Of a stretch of 64,000 nucleotides of DNA, positions 55,651-63,575 are shown piece after piece. Source of the stretch: Amycolatopsis sp. DSM 110486. GTDB taxonomy: Bacteria; Actinomycetota; Actinomycetes; Mycobacteriales; Pseudonocardiaceae. The position numbers and the translations under genes were made by a program. Each line of letters opens with the position of its first letter. Positions within the stretch are counted from its first letter, which is position 1. The notes beneath the pieces were generated by a model. The model did not search any database. It was not told the origin of the DNA and saw nothing but the letters and a program-made list of their open reading frames with translations. The stretch covers positions 9,665,001-9,729,000 of the forward strand of contig NZ_CP080519.1 of assembly GCF_019468465.1 (NCBI RefSeq). Reading direction: 5' to 3'.

Positions 55651-55696
55651 CGCTCGACGGGACCGGGTGCGAAACCGGTTTCGGTCCCGTCGAGCG
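55651..55696 (+). terminator. Terminator of the prm operon
   Basis: CGCTCGACGGGACCG (55651-55665) pairs perfectly over 15 bp with CGGTCCCGTCGAGCG (55682-55696). The 16-base loop itself holds AAACCGGTTT. It lies 50 bases after the chaperonin stop. Confidence 0.85.
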
Positions 55697-55757
55697 AGCG
55701 GCCGGGCTCTGTGCCGGCGGGGTGGAAAGTCGGCCGGCCGATCGGCACCATGCCACG

Positions 55758-56385
55758 CCGGCCGGCAAGTGTCCTGCGGTACGGCTTGTTGCCGGCTACT
55801 CAGGCAACAAGCCATCGGAACCGGCCAATGGCCTGGCACGCAGGCAACCCAGATGGCAAATTGCCGAACCCAACGGCATCCCGCCAACTGGTTCGCTGCT
55901 TGCCAGGGGCCGTGGCACCACGCCACACCAACTGGCAACAGACCATGCCGCATCACCAGTTGCCGGAACGACGTGGCAACCAGCTACGCCAACGGCAAAT
56001 CGTCACGGCAACGGCAAGCGGCCACAGCAAATCGCCACGGCAATGGCAAGCCGCCATGGCAACGCCAAGACGGACGGCAAGGGCCAGCCGCCACAACCAC
56101 GGCAACTGGCCAAGCCAACGGCGAGTTGCCACGACAGCCGCAGTAGCCGTGGGAATGGCAAGACACCACGGCAACGGCGAGTTGCCACGACAGCCGCAGT
56201 AGCCGTGGCGACGGCAAGTCGCCACACCCATGGCAAGTCGCCATGGCAAGGGCGAGGCGCAGCGGCAAGCAGCCGACAGGAACGGCAAGGTGCCACAGCC
56301 CGTGGCAAGCGGACAGCCGGACGAGTCGGTTTCCAGGGCGATCTGCCACCGCGATGGCAGGTTGCCAGCACTGATGGCAAGTGAG
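55758..56385. repeat. GGCAA/TTGCC repeat array, apparently non-coding
   Basis: About 620 bases carry roughly 30 copies of GGCAA or its complement TTGCC, irregularly spaced. About four fifths are in the GGCAA orientation and most are flanked as (A/T)(C/T)GGCAA(G/C). The plus strand is poor in T, and all frames are unusually open with low-complexity translations lacking any protein character, so it is taken as non-coding. Within it a 37-base unit is repeated exactly at 56116-56152 and 56172-56208 (period 56). It fills the gap between the prm terminator and the next gene at 56573. Confidence 0.75.
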
Positions 56386-56572
56386 GCAGCCGTGTCAACG
56401 GCAGCCGGGGCGAGGTAACCAGCCCCGGCGAACCCGGACTCGGTTCCCGGCGCGGGACGCCCGCCGGGGGCCGCGGCCGGTCGTGAGTACGGGTGGTCGC
56501 GGCGCCCGGCTCACGCCCGGTCACGAGGCAGCGTGGCCTCGTGCGCCGTCTGTGCCCCTTTCGGAGGACAGC

Positions 56573-56896
56573 ATGATCTTCATCGTCGTCAAGTTCACCG
56601 TCCGGCCCGAGCGGAGCGAGGACTGGCTCGGTCTGGTCGACGACTTCACCCTCGCCACCCGGCGCGAGCCCGGGAACCTGTTCTTCGAGTGGTCGCGCAG
56701 CGTCGACGTGCCCCACCAGTTCGTGCTGGTCGAGGCCTTCGCCGACTCCGACGCCGGCCGTGCGCACGTGAAATCGCCGCACTTCGCGGACGCGATGGCG
56801 TGGATGCCCGGCGTCATCGCCCGCACCCCGGAGATCGTCAGCCTGGACGCCCCCGGCGCCGGCTGGAGCCCGATGGGCGAGCTCCGAGTCGACTGA
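56573..56896 (+). CDS. Antibiotic-biosynthesis-monooxygenase (ABM) domain protein
   Basis: A 107-residue dimeric alpha-beta barrel protein: IFIVVKFTVRPERSEDWLGLVDDF, EPGNLFFEWSRSVD, FVLVEAFADSDAGRAHVKSPHF. ABM proteins are cofactor-free monooxygenases or small-molecule sensors; members with FFEWSRS resemble putative quinol monooxygenases of actinomycetes. CGGAGG sits upstream of ATG 56573. Confidence 0.88.
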   Translation: MIFIVVKFTVRPERSEDWLGLVDDFTLATRREPGNLFFEWSRSVDVPHQFVLVEAFADSDAGRAHVKSPHFADAMAWMPGVIARTPEIVSLDAPGAGWSPMGELRVD

Positions 56897-56969
56897 CCGC
56901 TCCCACCACAGGCCGGGCGAGGTCCGGACCGCCGCGAAGGGTCCGGACCCGTCCGGCCGCGTCGCCCGA

Positions 56970-57005
56970 GAAATCACCGGAGAAATCGCCTCGGAAATCG
57001 CCCGG
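56970..57005. repeat. Three tandem 12-bp repeats
   Basis: GAAATCACCGGA, GAAATCGCCTCG and GAAATCGCCCGG follow one another without gap in the short space between the convergent ABM and GerW genes. A partial fourth unit begins with GAA. It is a minor minisatellite of no evident function. Confidence 0.6.
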
Positions 57006-57013
57006 GAACGCCG

Positions 57014-57346
57014 TCAGCGCTTTCTGCCGCGCCGGCGCCGGGTCGCGCGGGTGAGGATCCAGGCCAGCGAGATCACCATCCCACCCACCGCGAGACCCCA
57101 GGCCGTGACGTCCACGGCGGGCACCCACGTGACCTCCGAGCCGCGGATGACGAACGCCCCCGTGGGGCGCGCGAAGAGCCCGAAGCCGACACCTTCCTTG
57201 TCCGGCGCCTCCTGCCCGCCGCCCCCGCCGCCGGTCACCATGGCCGCCGGGATGACAACGATGCCATCCTTCTCGACCGGGTCACTGTAGACGCGTTGCG
57301 CCGTGTACAGCTCCGCCGTGGACGCGGTGATGTCCCTGAGTCCCAT
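57014..57346 (-). CDS. GerW/YtfJ-family protein with C-terminal membrane helix
   Basis: A 110-residue protein with VYSDPVEKDGIVVIPAAMVTGGGGGG and GVGFGLFARPTGAFVIRG, the GerW (spore germination protein YtfJ) core. A single transmembrane helix (AWGLAVGGMVISLAWILT) and an Arg/Lys-rich end follow. Actinomycetes that do not make endospores also carry such genes, with unknown roles at the membrane. GAAGGAG precedes the ATG at 57346. Confidence 0.88.
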   Translation of the reverse strand: MGLRDITASTAELYTAQRVYSDPVEKDGIVVIPAAMVTGGGGGGQEAPDKEGVGFGLFARPTGAFVIRGSEVTWVPAVDVTAWGLAVGGMVISLAWILTRATRRRRGRKR

Positions 57347-57474
57347 GTGGTCACTCCTTCGTCGAGTCGCTGTCGGTCACGATCCTCGTCGATTACAACG
57401 TCCGGGTGAAGTCCCTGGCCACCACGGCTCACGTTGTTAGCGTGGACGCCGCTGACTCGACGGACGGTGGGGAC

Positions 57475-57687
57475 ATGACAGCATCCGTGCAGGCGCGGAC
57501 CAGCACACCACGAAGAACGAACGAAGGAGTGAAACCGTTGTCCCGCAAGGAAGAGCCAGGTTTGGCGCTGAGCATCGCGCTCACGACGGCACTGGGCTTC
57601 GCCTGGGCGGCGGAGGTGGGGTTCGGTGTCGGGGTGAGCATCGGGAACCTCGTGACCGGCAACGCGCGTAAACCGCTCCCCTACTGA
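57475..57687 (+). CDS. Small hypothetical protein with one hydrophobic segment
   Basis: A 70-residue frame with ATG 57475 after GGTGGGG; TTG 57538, eight bases after AAGGAG, is an alternative start giving about 49 residues. It contains GLALSIALTTALGFAWAAEV, a possible membrane helix, and ends NARKPLPY. No family is recognised. Confidence 0.5.
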   Translation: MTASVQARTSTPRRTNEGVKPLSRKEEPGLALSIALTTALGFAWAAEVGFGVGVSIGNLVTGNARKPLPY

Positions 57688-57766
57688 AAAACAACGGATA
57701 GACCACGGAAACGCCGCCGCCGCAACGAAAATCGGCTCCGGGCGGCCCGCAGCCAAGGAGCGGCAC

Positions 57767-58054
57767 ATGCTCATCGTCGCCGGGCACCTGGTCGTCGACC
57801 CCGGCCGGCGGGAGGCCTACCTCGCCGGCTGCGTGAGCGTGGTCGAGCAGGCCCGCGACGCACCGGGCTGCCTCGGCTTCTCCCTCACCGCGGACCTGCT
57901 GGACCCCGGGCGCATCGTCGTCTTCGAGCGCTGGGAGTCGCAGGCGGCCGTCGAGGCGTTCCGGGGCAGCGGCTCGAGCGACGAGCAGAACGCCGAGATC
58001 CTCGCCGCCGAAGTGGCCGAGTACGACGTTGCCGGCGTGCGCGAACTGACCTGA
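57767..58054 (+). CDS. Small ABM-domain monooxygenase-like protein
   Basis: A 95-residue ABM-fold protein: LIVAGHLVVDPGRREAYLAGC, ARDAPGCLGFSLTADLLDPGRIVVFERWES and QAAVEAFRG, similar to YgiN-type quinol monooxygenases. AAGGAG lies before the ATG. It converges with the LysR gene 10 bases away, which may control another target upstream. Confidence 0.9.
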   Translation: MLIVAGHLVVDPGRREAYLAGCVSVVEQARDAPGCLGFSLTADLLDPGRIVVFERWESQAAVEAFRGSGSSDEQNAEILAAEVAEYDVAGVRELT

Positions 58055-58063
58055 CCGAAAAGG

Positions 58064-59008
58064 CTAAGACCAGATCGTCACGTACACCGGCGGCCGGAAC
58101 CGCGAAGGCGGCACGCCACTGCCCGGCGCGCGCATCACGTGCATCGCCGCCGGCGTCGTCAGGAAGTGCCGCAACGAGTTGGCCGCACCCGTGCGGCGGT
58201 CGGTTGGCAGGGTGGTCACGTACCAGCACGTCGACATGGGCGTGTGGCGCGTCGGCACCACAACCAGCTCGTGGCGGCGCAGCTGCGGCGCCACCAGGTG
58301 CTCCAGCGCCACCGACACCCCGCCCCCGCTGGCGGCCGCCGACCACGCGGCCGTCTGGTTCGGGAAGACCTGGATCTCGTCGTCGGGCACGCCGAGGCGG
58401 GCCAGCAGCCGGCCGGTGTCGCTGCCCGGGTCGGCGCCCGCCGGGTCGAGCAGCCACGGCCAGTGCGCCGGGCTGCCCTGGTGGCGGCAGTGCGGCGAGC
58501 CGACCACCACGAGTGACGCGCGGAAGATCGGCGTGCAGTCGAGGTCGCCGCCGTCGCCGGTCACGTCGGGGCCCAGCGCGACGTCGGCGAGCCGGTTGGT
58601 GATGAGCACGGGCAACTCGGCGGTGCGCGCGAGCCCGGACGACGCGTCGATGGCGTTGCCCGATCTTCGCGTGAACGCCTCGAGCAGCGGGTTGGCGACG
58701 AACTCCGCGATCTCGCTGGTCACCGCCAGCTGCAAGCGCGCCGCGACGCCGTTGGCCTGGCGCACGGCGGCGTCGGCCTCGGCGCCGAGCGCCACCATCT
58801 GCGACGCGATGGGCAGCAGCCGGCTGCCGCCCGCGGTGAGTGTCATGCCGCCGGAGCGCTTGATGAGCAGCTTGTCGCCGTGGTGCTGGCGCAGCGCGGC
58901 CAGCGCCTGCGACACCGCGGGCTCGCTCACGCCGAGCGCCTTCGCGGCGTCGGTGACCGACCCCAGCCTTGCCACCAGGACGAACGCGTTGAGCTGGCCC
59001 AGTGTCAT
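58064..59008 (-). CDS. LysR-family transcriptional regulator
   Basis: A 314-residue LysR protein of the CbbR/CysB-like group: TLGQLNAFVLVARLGSVTDAAKALGVSEPAVSQALAALRQ, then an effector domain with ADVALGPDVTGDG. It diverges from the small gene/MoxR-VWA block across 99 bases with a TTAA-N8-TTAA box. CbbR-like regulators respond to phosphorylated metabolites, but the ligand here is unknown. Confidence 0.92.
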   Translation of the reverse strand: MTLGQLNAFVLVARLGSVTDAAKALGVSEPAVSQALAALRQHHGDKLLIKRSGGMTLTAGGSRLLPIASQMVALGAEADAAVRQANGVAARLQLAVTSEIAEFVANPLLEAFTRRSGNAIDASSGLARTAELPVLITNRLADVALGPDVTGDGGDLDCTPIFRASLVVVGSPHCRHQGSPAHWPWLLDPAGADPGSDTGRLLARLGVPDDEIQVFPNQTAAWSAAASGGGVSVALEHLVAPQLRRHELVVVPTRHTPMSTCWYVTTLPTDRRTGAANSLRHFLTTPAAMHVMRAPGSGVPPSRFRPPVYVTIWS

Positions 59009-59050
59009 GGTCAAATACTCTCGGTAACCCCGGATCCTGGACAATACTCC

Positions 59051-59066
59051 TTAAGCAAAGGGTTAA
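59051..59066. promoter_or_regulatory. Candidate LysR (CbbR-type) box
   Basis: TTAAGCAAAGGGTTAA is a TTAA-N8-TTAA inverted repeat close to the CbbR consensus TNA-N7/8-TNA. AATACTC also occurs twice as a direct repeat on its left. It lies between the LysR start (59008) and the divergent gene at 59108. Confidence 0.45.
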
Positions 59067-59107
59067 TCCAGCGCTGCGCAACCGCGCCCGCGGTGTTCAC
59101 TCGCCCC

Positions 59108-59356
59108 ATGGACGACGAAGCGCTGCAAGTCCTGCGCGAGGTCTGGCGCGCCCGCGGCCAGGACGCCGACGAGCTGGAAGCGGCCTGCGGGCCCCAGCGT
59201 TCGTGCAAGAACATGTCGGCCGTGGGGTTCGGCGGGCTCGCCGAGAACGGCGACCTGCACACGGCGTGGCACGACCAGCTCGCCCGCGAGGGGAAGCTGA
59301 AGCCCGGCACGAGCACGGTGCGTGACCTCGTGCTCGGCGCGGACGAGCAGCCGTAA
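59108..59356 (+). CDS. Conserved-looking small protein before the MoxR-VWA pair
   Basis: An 82-residue protein with two Cys (AACGPQRSCKNMSAVGFGG) and LKPGTSTVRDLVLG. ATG 59108 is used. It lies 4 bases before the AAA+ gene, so it is probably part of that operon and under LysR control. No family was recognised. Confidence 0.65.
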   Translation: MDDEALQVLREVWRARGQDADELEAACGPQRSCKNMSAVGFGGLAENGDLHTAWHDQLAREGKLKPGTSTVRDLVLGADEQP

Positions 59357-59360
59357 CGGG

Positions 59361-60236
59361 ATGGCCGAGCCGGACACCGTCGCGGGGCTCACCGCCGCCC
59401 TGCGCGACGGCGCGTACCTCGCCGACCGCGGCCTCGCCACGGCGCTGCTGGTCGGACTGCGGCTGCACCGGCCCGTGCTGCTCGAAGGCGAGGTCGGCGT
59501 CGGCAAGACGGAGGTCGCGAAGACGCTCGCCACGGTGCTCGGCCGCCGCCTCATCCGGCTGCAGTGCTACGAGGGCATCGACACCGCCCAGGCCCTCTAC
59601 GAATGGGACTACGCCCGCCAGCTGCTGCGCATCCGCGCGCTGCAGGACCACCAGGCCGAGTCCGGCGAGGTGGTCGAGCAGCTGTTCGGGCCCGAGTTCC
59701 TCGTCGAACGGCCGCTGCTCGCGGCCGTCCGCGCGGGCGCCGGCGCCGTGCTGCTCGTGGACGAGATCGACCGCGCCGACGACGAGTTCGAAGCCTTCCT
59801 GCTCGAACTGCTGTCCGACTTCCAGGTCACCGTGCCCGAGATCGGCACCATCGTCGCGCCCAGCCCGCCGCTGGTCGTGCTCACCTCCAACCGCACCCGC
59901 GAGCTGCACGACGCGCTCAAACGCCGCTGCCTCTACCACTGGCTCGGCTACCCGGGCGCCGACCGCGAGGTGGAGATCGTGCTCGTGCGCGAGCCCGGCG
60001 TCGAGGAGAGCTTGGCGCGCCAGGTCGTGGCCGCCGTGCGACGGCTGCGGGAGCTCGACCTCGCCAAGCCGCCCGGCGTCGCCGAGACCATCGACTGGGC
60101 TCGCATGCTGCGGTTCCTCGGCGAGCGCACGCTCGACGAACGCTCCGCCGGCGACACGCTCGGCGCCGTCGTGAAGGACCGCGACGACCTCGACGTGGTG
60201 CGCGAGCACCTCGCGGAACTCGCCTCCGGTGGCTGA
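59361..60236 (+). CDS. MoxR-family AAA+ ATPase (CoxD-like)
   Basis: A 291-residue AAA+ protein: Walker A GEVGVGKTE near residues 43-51, LQCYEGIDTAQALYEWDYARQLLRIR (typical of CoxD-type MoxR), and Walker B LLVDEIDRAD. It overlaps the VWA gene by 8 bases. MoxR-VWA pairs act as metal-cofactor or protein-complex assembly machines. CoxD/CoxE are the pair that matures the molybdenum active site of CO dehydrogenases, so this pair might serve the Mo hydroxylase 50 kb to the left; this is inferred from family knowledge. Confidence 0.92.
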   Translation: MAEPDTVAGLTAALRDGAYLADRGLATALLVGLRLHRPVLLEGEVGVGKTEVAKTLATVLGRRLIRLQCYEGIDTAQALYEWDYARQLLRIRALQDHQAESGEVVEQLFGPEFLVERPLLAAVRAGAGAVLLVDEIDRADDEFEAFLLELLSDFQVTVPEIGTIVAPSPPLVVLTSNRTRELHDALKRRCLYHWLGYPGADREVEIVLVREPGVEESLARQVVAAVRRLRELDLAKPPGVAETIDWARMLRFLGERTLDERSAGDTLGAVVKDRDDLDVVREHLAELASGG

Positions 60237-61332
60237 GCTCACCCGCGTGCTGGTGGGTTTCGCGCGGGCGCTGCGCGAAGCCGGGCTCCCCGTGGGCTCC
60301 GGCGACGCGCTCGGCTGCTGCCGCGCGATGACCGTCCTCGACACCACCGACCTCGCCGACCTCTACTGGGGCGGCCGCACCACGCTGCTGAAGCGCCACG
60401 AAGACCTCCCCCGCTACGACGAGACGTTCCGCCGTTACTTCCTCGGCGCCGGTGAACCGCCCGCGGCGCTGCTCACGATCCTCGCCGAGTCGGGCGTCGA
60501 CGCCACGCTGGCGCTGCCCGAGCCCGAACGCGCCGGCGACGAGCACGAGACCGACACGCTGCTCGGGCTCACCGCGTCCGATGTGGACAGCCTGAAACGC
60601 AAGTCCTTCGGCACCTGCACGCCCGAAGAGCTCGCCGCGATCCGCCGCATCATGGCGCGGATTCGCCTCACCCCGCCGAAACGCCGCACGCGCCGCACCC
60701 GGCCCGCGCGCAAGGGCCGCGAACCGGATCTGCGCCGCACGGTCCGGGATTCGCTGCGGACGTTCGGCGAACCCCGCGCGCTGCGATGGCGCGAACGCCG
60801 CGTGCGGCTGCGGCCGCTGATCCTCGTCCTCGACGTCTCCGGCTCCATGGCCGACTACTCCCGCACGCTGTTGCAGTTCGCCTACTCCGCCCGCAGCGCC
60901 GCGGCGGAGGTCGAGGTGTTCTGCTTCGGCACCCGCCTCACGCGGATCACCGACCAGCTGCGCACCCGTGACGCCGACGAAGCCCTGGCGCGAGCGGCCG
61001 AAGCCGTGGTCGACTGGGAGGGCGGCACCCGCATCGGCGCCGCGCTCGACGAGTTCGTGCGCACCTTCGGCCGGCGTGGCCGGTGCCGCGGCGGTGTGGT
61101 CGTGATCTGTTCCGACGGCTTCGACCGCGGTGACCCGGAGGTGCTGGCCAAGGCGGTGGAGCGGCTGTCGCGGCTGTGCCACCGGCTGGTGTGGACGAAC
61201 CCGCACGGCGGCGCCCTCAGCCCGGCACCGCTCGGGATGAGGATCGCCGCGCCGTACGTGGACCTGCTGGTGGCCGGCCACGACCTGCGCAGCCTGGAGG
61301 AGCTCGCGGCAGCGCTGCCCCGAGTTCGGTGA
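60229..61332 (+). CDS. VWA-domain protein (CoxE-like)
   Basis: A 367-residue protein: a helical N-terminal part (FARALREAGLPVGSGDALGC), an Arg/Lys-rich hinge near 150-170, and a VWA domain with the MIDAS motif DVSGS at residues 202-206, plus TRIGAALDEF and ICSDGFDRGDP. GTG 60229 overlaps the MoxR stop. It is the partner of the AAA+ protein and would present or remodel the client enzyme. Confidence 0.92.
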   Translation: MAELTRVLVGFARALREAGLPVGSGDALGCCRAMTVLDTTDLADLYWGGRTTLLKRHEDLPRYDETFRRYFLGAGEPPAALLTILAESGVDATLALPEPERAGDEHETDTLLGLTASDVDSLKRKSFGTCTPEELAAIRRIMARIRLTPPKRRTRRTRPARKGREPDLRRTVRDSLRTFGEPRALRWRERRVRLRPLILVLDVSGSMADYSRTLLQFAYSARSAAAEVEVFCFGTRLTRITDQLRTRDADEALARAAEAVVDWEGGTRIGAALDEFVRTFGRRGRCRGGVVVICSDGFDRGDPEVLAKAVERLSRLCHRLVWTNPHGGALSPAPLGMRIAAPYVDLLVAGHDLRSLEELAAALPRVR

Positions 61333-61344
61333 GGAGCACCGGCG

Positions 61345-61611
61345 ATGCGGTGGAGCGTGGGGATCGAAGCGGACGGCGAGCGCGTGTTCACTCGCGAGGA
61401 GATCGTGAGCCTGGCCGACGCGGTGGCGGCCTCGGGCGGGATCGCCAGCGGGATCGGCACCACGAGCTACGGCGCGCGCCTGCTCGTCGAGGCACCCGAC
61501 CGGGAGAAGGCGATCACGCTCGCCACGGCGGAGTTCCGCCGCGCGGCGAAGGAGGCCGGGCTGCCGTCGTTGCCGGTCGGGCGCGTCCAGGCCGTCGGCG
61601 AACACGAATGA
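61345..61611 (+). CDS. Small conserved-type protein, unknown function
   Basis: An 88-residue protein with REEIVSLADAVAASGGIASGIGTTSY and AITLATAEFRRAAKEAGLP. It looks like a compact alpha/beta domain with no membrane segment. It lies 12 bases after the VWA gene and overlaps the next gene by 4 bases, so it belongs to the MoxR-VWA operon. GAGGAG precedes the ATG. Confidence 0.75.
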   Translation: MRWSVGIEADGERVFTREEIVSLADAVAASGGIASGIGTTSYGARLLVEAPDREKAITLATAEFRRAAKEAGLPSLPVGRVQAVGEHE

Positions 61612-61997
61612 TCCGCCTCGGCTCGGCTTCGGGGTACCCGTTCGAAGGCCCCCGTCTGCTCGGCGGGTGGACGCCGCCCGCCGTCGCCGCGGTGTACGCC
61701 GTGCTCTACCGCCCCGAGCCCGAATCCCGGCCCGAGCGCTACGCCGTGGTGTACGTCGACCACGCGGACGACCTGTCCCAGGCGAGCCTCCCGTGGCGGC
61801 ACCCGCGCGCGCAGTGCTGGATCGCCCGCGCGGGCTCACGGTGGAAGGTGCACATCTGCACCTACGAGGTCCCCGGTGGTCTGCCCGCGCACCGCGAGCA
61901 GATCGTCCGCGAGCTCGCCGCCGTCTACCGGCCGCGCTGCAACGAAACGCAGTTCGACCACAGCTGGGCCGAGGAGTGGATCGGCCACGAGCGCTGA
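61608..61997 (+). CDS. Hypothetical protein of the MoxR-VWA operon
   Basis: A 129-residue protein: IRLGSASGYPFEGPRLLGGW, YAVVYVDHADDLSQASLPWRHP and WKVHICTYEVPGG. It is coupled by ATGA to the gene before it. The start lacks its own ribosome site, fitting translational coupling. No family was recognised. Confidence 0.75.
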   Translation: MIRLGSASGYPFEGPRLLGGWTPPAVAAVYAVLYRPEPESRPERYAVVYVDHADDLSQASLPWRHPRAQCWIARAGSRWKVHICTYEVPGGLPAHREQIVRELAAVYRPRCNETQFDHSWAEEWIGHER

Positions 61998-62107
61998 GGC
62001 GCCCCTCTCATCCCCCACGGATGAGGCCGCGTCGCTCGGTCGGCGGCGACGATGCTCGCGGACACGACCGGAGCCCGTGATGCGTCGTGACGGAGCTGGA
62101 GGCAGGG

Positions 62108-63508
62108 ATGACATCGACAGCCATCGAGCCGCCGCGGGCGGACGTCCTCGTGATTTTCGGGATCACCGGCGACCTGGCGAAGGTGATGACCTTCCGTTCG
62201 CTCTACCGCCTCGAGGCCCGCGGGCTGCTCGACTGCCCCGTCGTGGGGGTGGCCGCCGACGACTGGACACTCGATCAGCTCATCGAACGGGCCCGGTCGT
62301 CGATCGAAGCGACCGGAGACCTCGACAAGGCGGTCTTCGAGCGGTTCGCCGCCAAGCTGTCCTACGTCAGCGGCGACTTCACCGACCCGGCCACCTACGA
62401 GCGGGTCGGAACCGCGGTCAAGGGCGCCGCGACACCGGTGTTCTACCTGGAGATCCCGCCGTTCCTGTTCGCCCGAGTGGTCAAGGGACTGTCCGAAGCC
62501 GGGCTGACCACCGGTGCCCGGCTCGTCATCGAGAAGCCGTTCGGCCACGACCAGCAGTCCGCCCGTGCGCTCGCTGATGAGCTGCACCAGTACGTCGACG
62601 AGGCGCAGCTGTTCCGGGTCGACCACTACCTGGGGAAAATGGGGCTGCAGGAGATCCTCCACCTGCGTTTCGCCAACGCCGTTCTCGAGCCGCTGTGGAG
62701 CCGCAACTACCTCGAGTGCGTGGAGATCACGATGGCGGAGAGCTTCGGCGTCGAGGACCGCGGTCATTTCTACGACCCGGTCGGCGCGTTGCGCGACGTC
62801 GTCGTCAACCACCTGATGCAGGTGGTGGCGGCCGCCGCGATGGAGCCGCCGTCGCGGGGCGACCCGGTGACCCTCAAGGAGTCGCAGGTCGGTCTGTTCC
62901 GAGCGGTGGTGGAAGCGAATCCGGCCCACTACGTGCGCGGGCAATACCGCGGCTACCTCGACATCGACGGCGTTCCCCGCGACTCGGCCACCGAGACGTT
63001 CGCGGCGCTGCGGCTCGACATCGAGAACTGGCGCTGGGCCGGCGTGCCGTTTTTCATCCGGACCGGCAAGCGGCTGCCGGTGACGCAGACCGAGCTGCGG
63101 CTGGTGTTCAAGCGCCCGCCCAAGCTGGGTTTCGGGCTCGTCGGACACGCGGCGCAGCCGAACCAGCTCGTCCTGAGGCTCGACCCGTCGACCGGGGTCC
63201 GGATCCAGGTCGACGCGTTCCGCGCGGACGTGGCCCGCATCGCGCCGATCGAGCTCGACATGGAGTTCGCGGACGAGGGCGGCGAGGGCCCGACACCGTA
63301 CGAGGTTCTGCTGCACGCGGCGATGATCGGGAACAGCACCCGGTTCTCCCGCCAGGACGGCGTCGAGGAGACCTGGCGGGTCATGCAGCCGCTGCTCGAC
63401 GCGCCGCCGCCGGTGCAGGCCTACGAACCCGGAACCTGGGGGCCGGCCGCGGCCGACCAGATCACGGCCGGGTTCGGCGGCTGGCGCACGCCCTGGACGT
63501 CCCGCTGA
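62108..63508 (+). CDS. zwf: Glucose-6-phosphate 1-dehydrogenase
   Basis: A 466-residue G6PD: the N-terminal nucleotide motif FGITGDLAKVM near 18-28, VIEKPFGHD, the active-site RVDHYLGKMGLQEIL with its catalytic His, and FFIRTGKRLPV. ATG 62108 has GGAGGCAGGG upstream. It oxidises glucose-6-phosphate to 6-phosphogluconolactone, giving NADPH. The lone position (no opcA, pgl or tal beside it) and somewhat divergent sequence suggest a second, non-housekeeping zwf. Confidence 0.95.
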   Translation: MTSTAIEPPRADVLVIFGITGDLAKVMTFRSLYRLEARGLLDCPVVGVAADDWTLDQLIERARSSIEATGDLDKAVFERFAAKLSYVSGDFTDPATYERVGTAVKGAATPVFYLEIPPFLFARVVKGLSEAGLTTGARLVIEKPFGHDQQSARALADELHQYVDEAQLFRVDHYLGKMGLQEILHLRFANAVLEPLWSRNYLECVEITMAESFGVEDRGHFYDPVGALRDVVVNHLMQVVAAAAMEPPSRGDPVTLKESQVGLFRAVVEANPAHYVRGQYRGYLDIDGVPRDSATETFAALRLDIENWRWAGVPFFIRTGKRLPVTQTELRLVFKRPPKLGFGLVGHAAQPNQLVLRLDPSTGVRIQVDAFRADVARIAPIELDMEFADEGGEGPTPYEVLLHAAMIGNSTRFSRQDGVEETWRVMQPLLDAPPPVQAYEPGTWGPAAADQITAGFGGWRTPWTSR

Positions 63509-63575
63509 CCAGGCTCGGCCGAGCCGCGCCGGTGGCCGGTCGCGACCCGAAGTGCTCCCGCGTCGGCCGTCCGCC

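Noticed and set aside
55758..56385. CRISPR array or protein-coding gene in the GGCAA region
   Set aside because: There is no constant 25-40 base repeat with uniform spacers, only a 5-base word and one 37-base duplication. Several frames are open, but the translations are low-complexity and lack ribosome sites.
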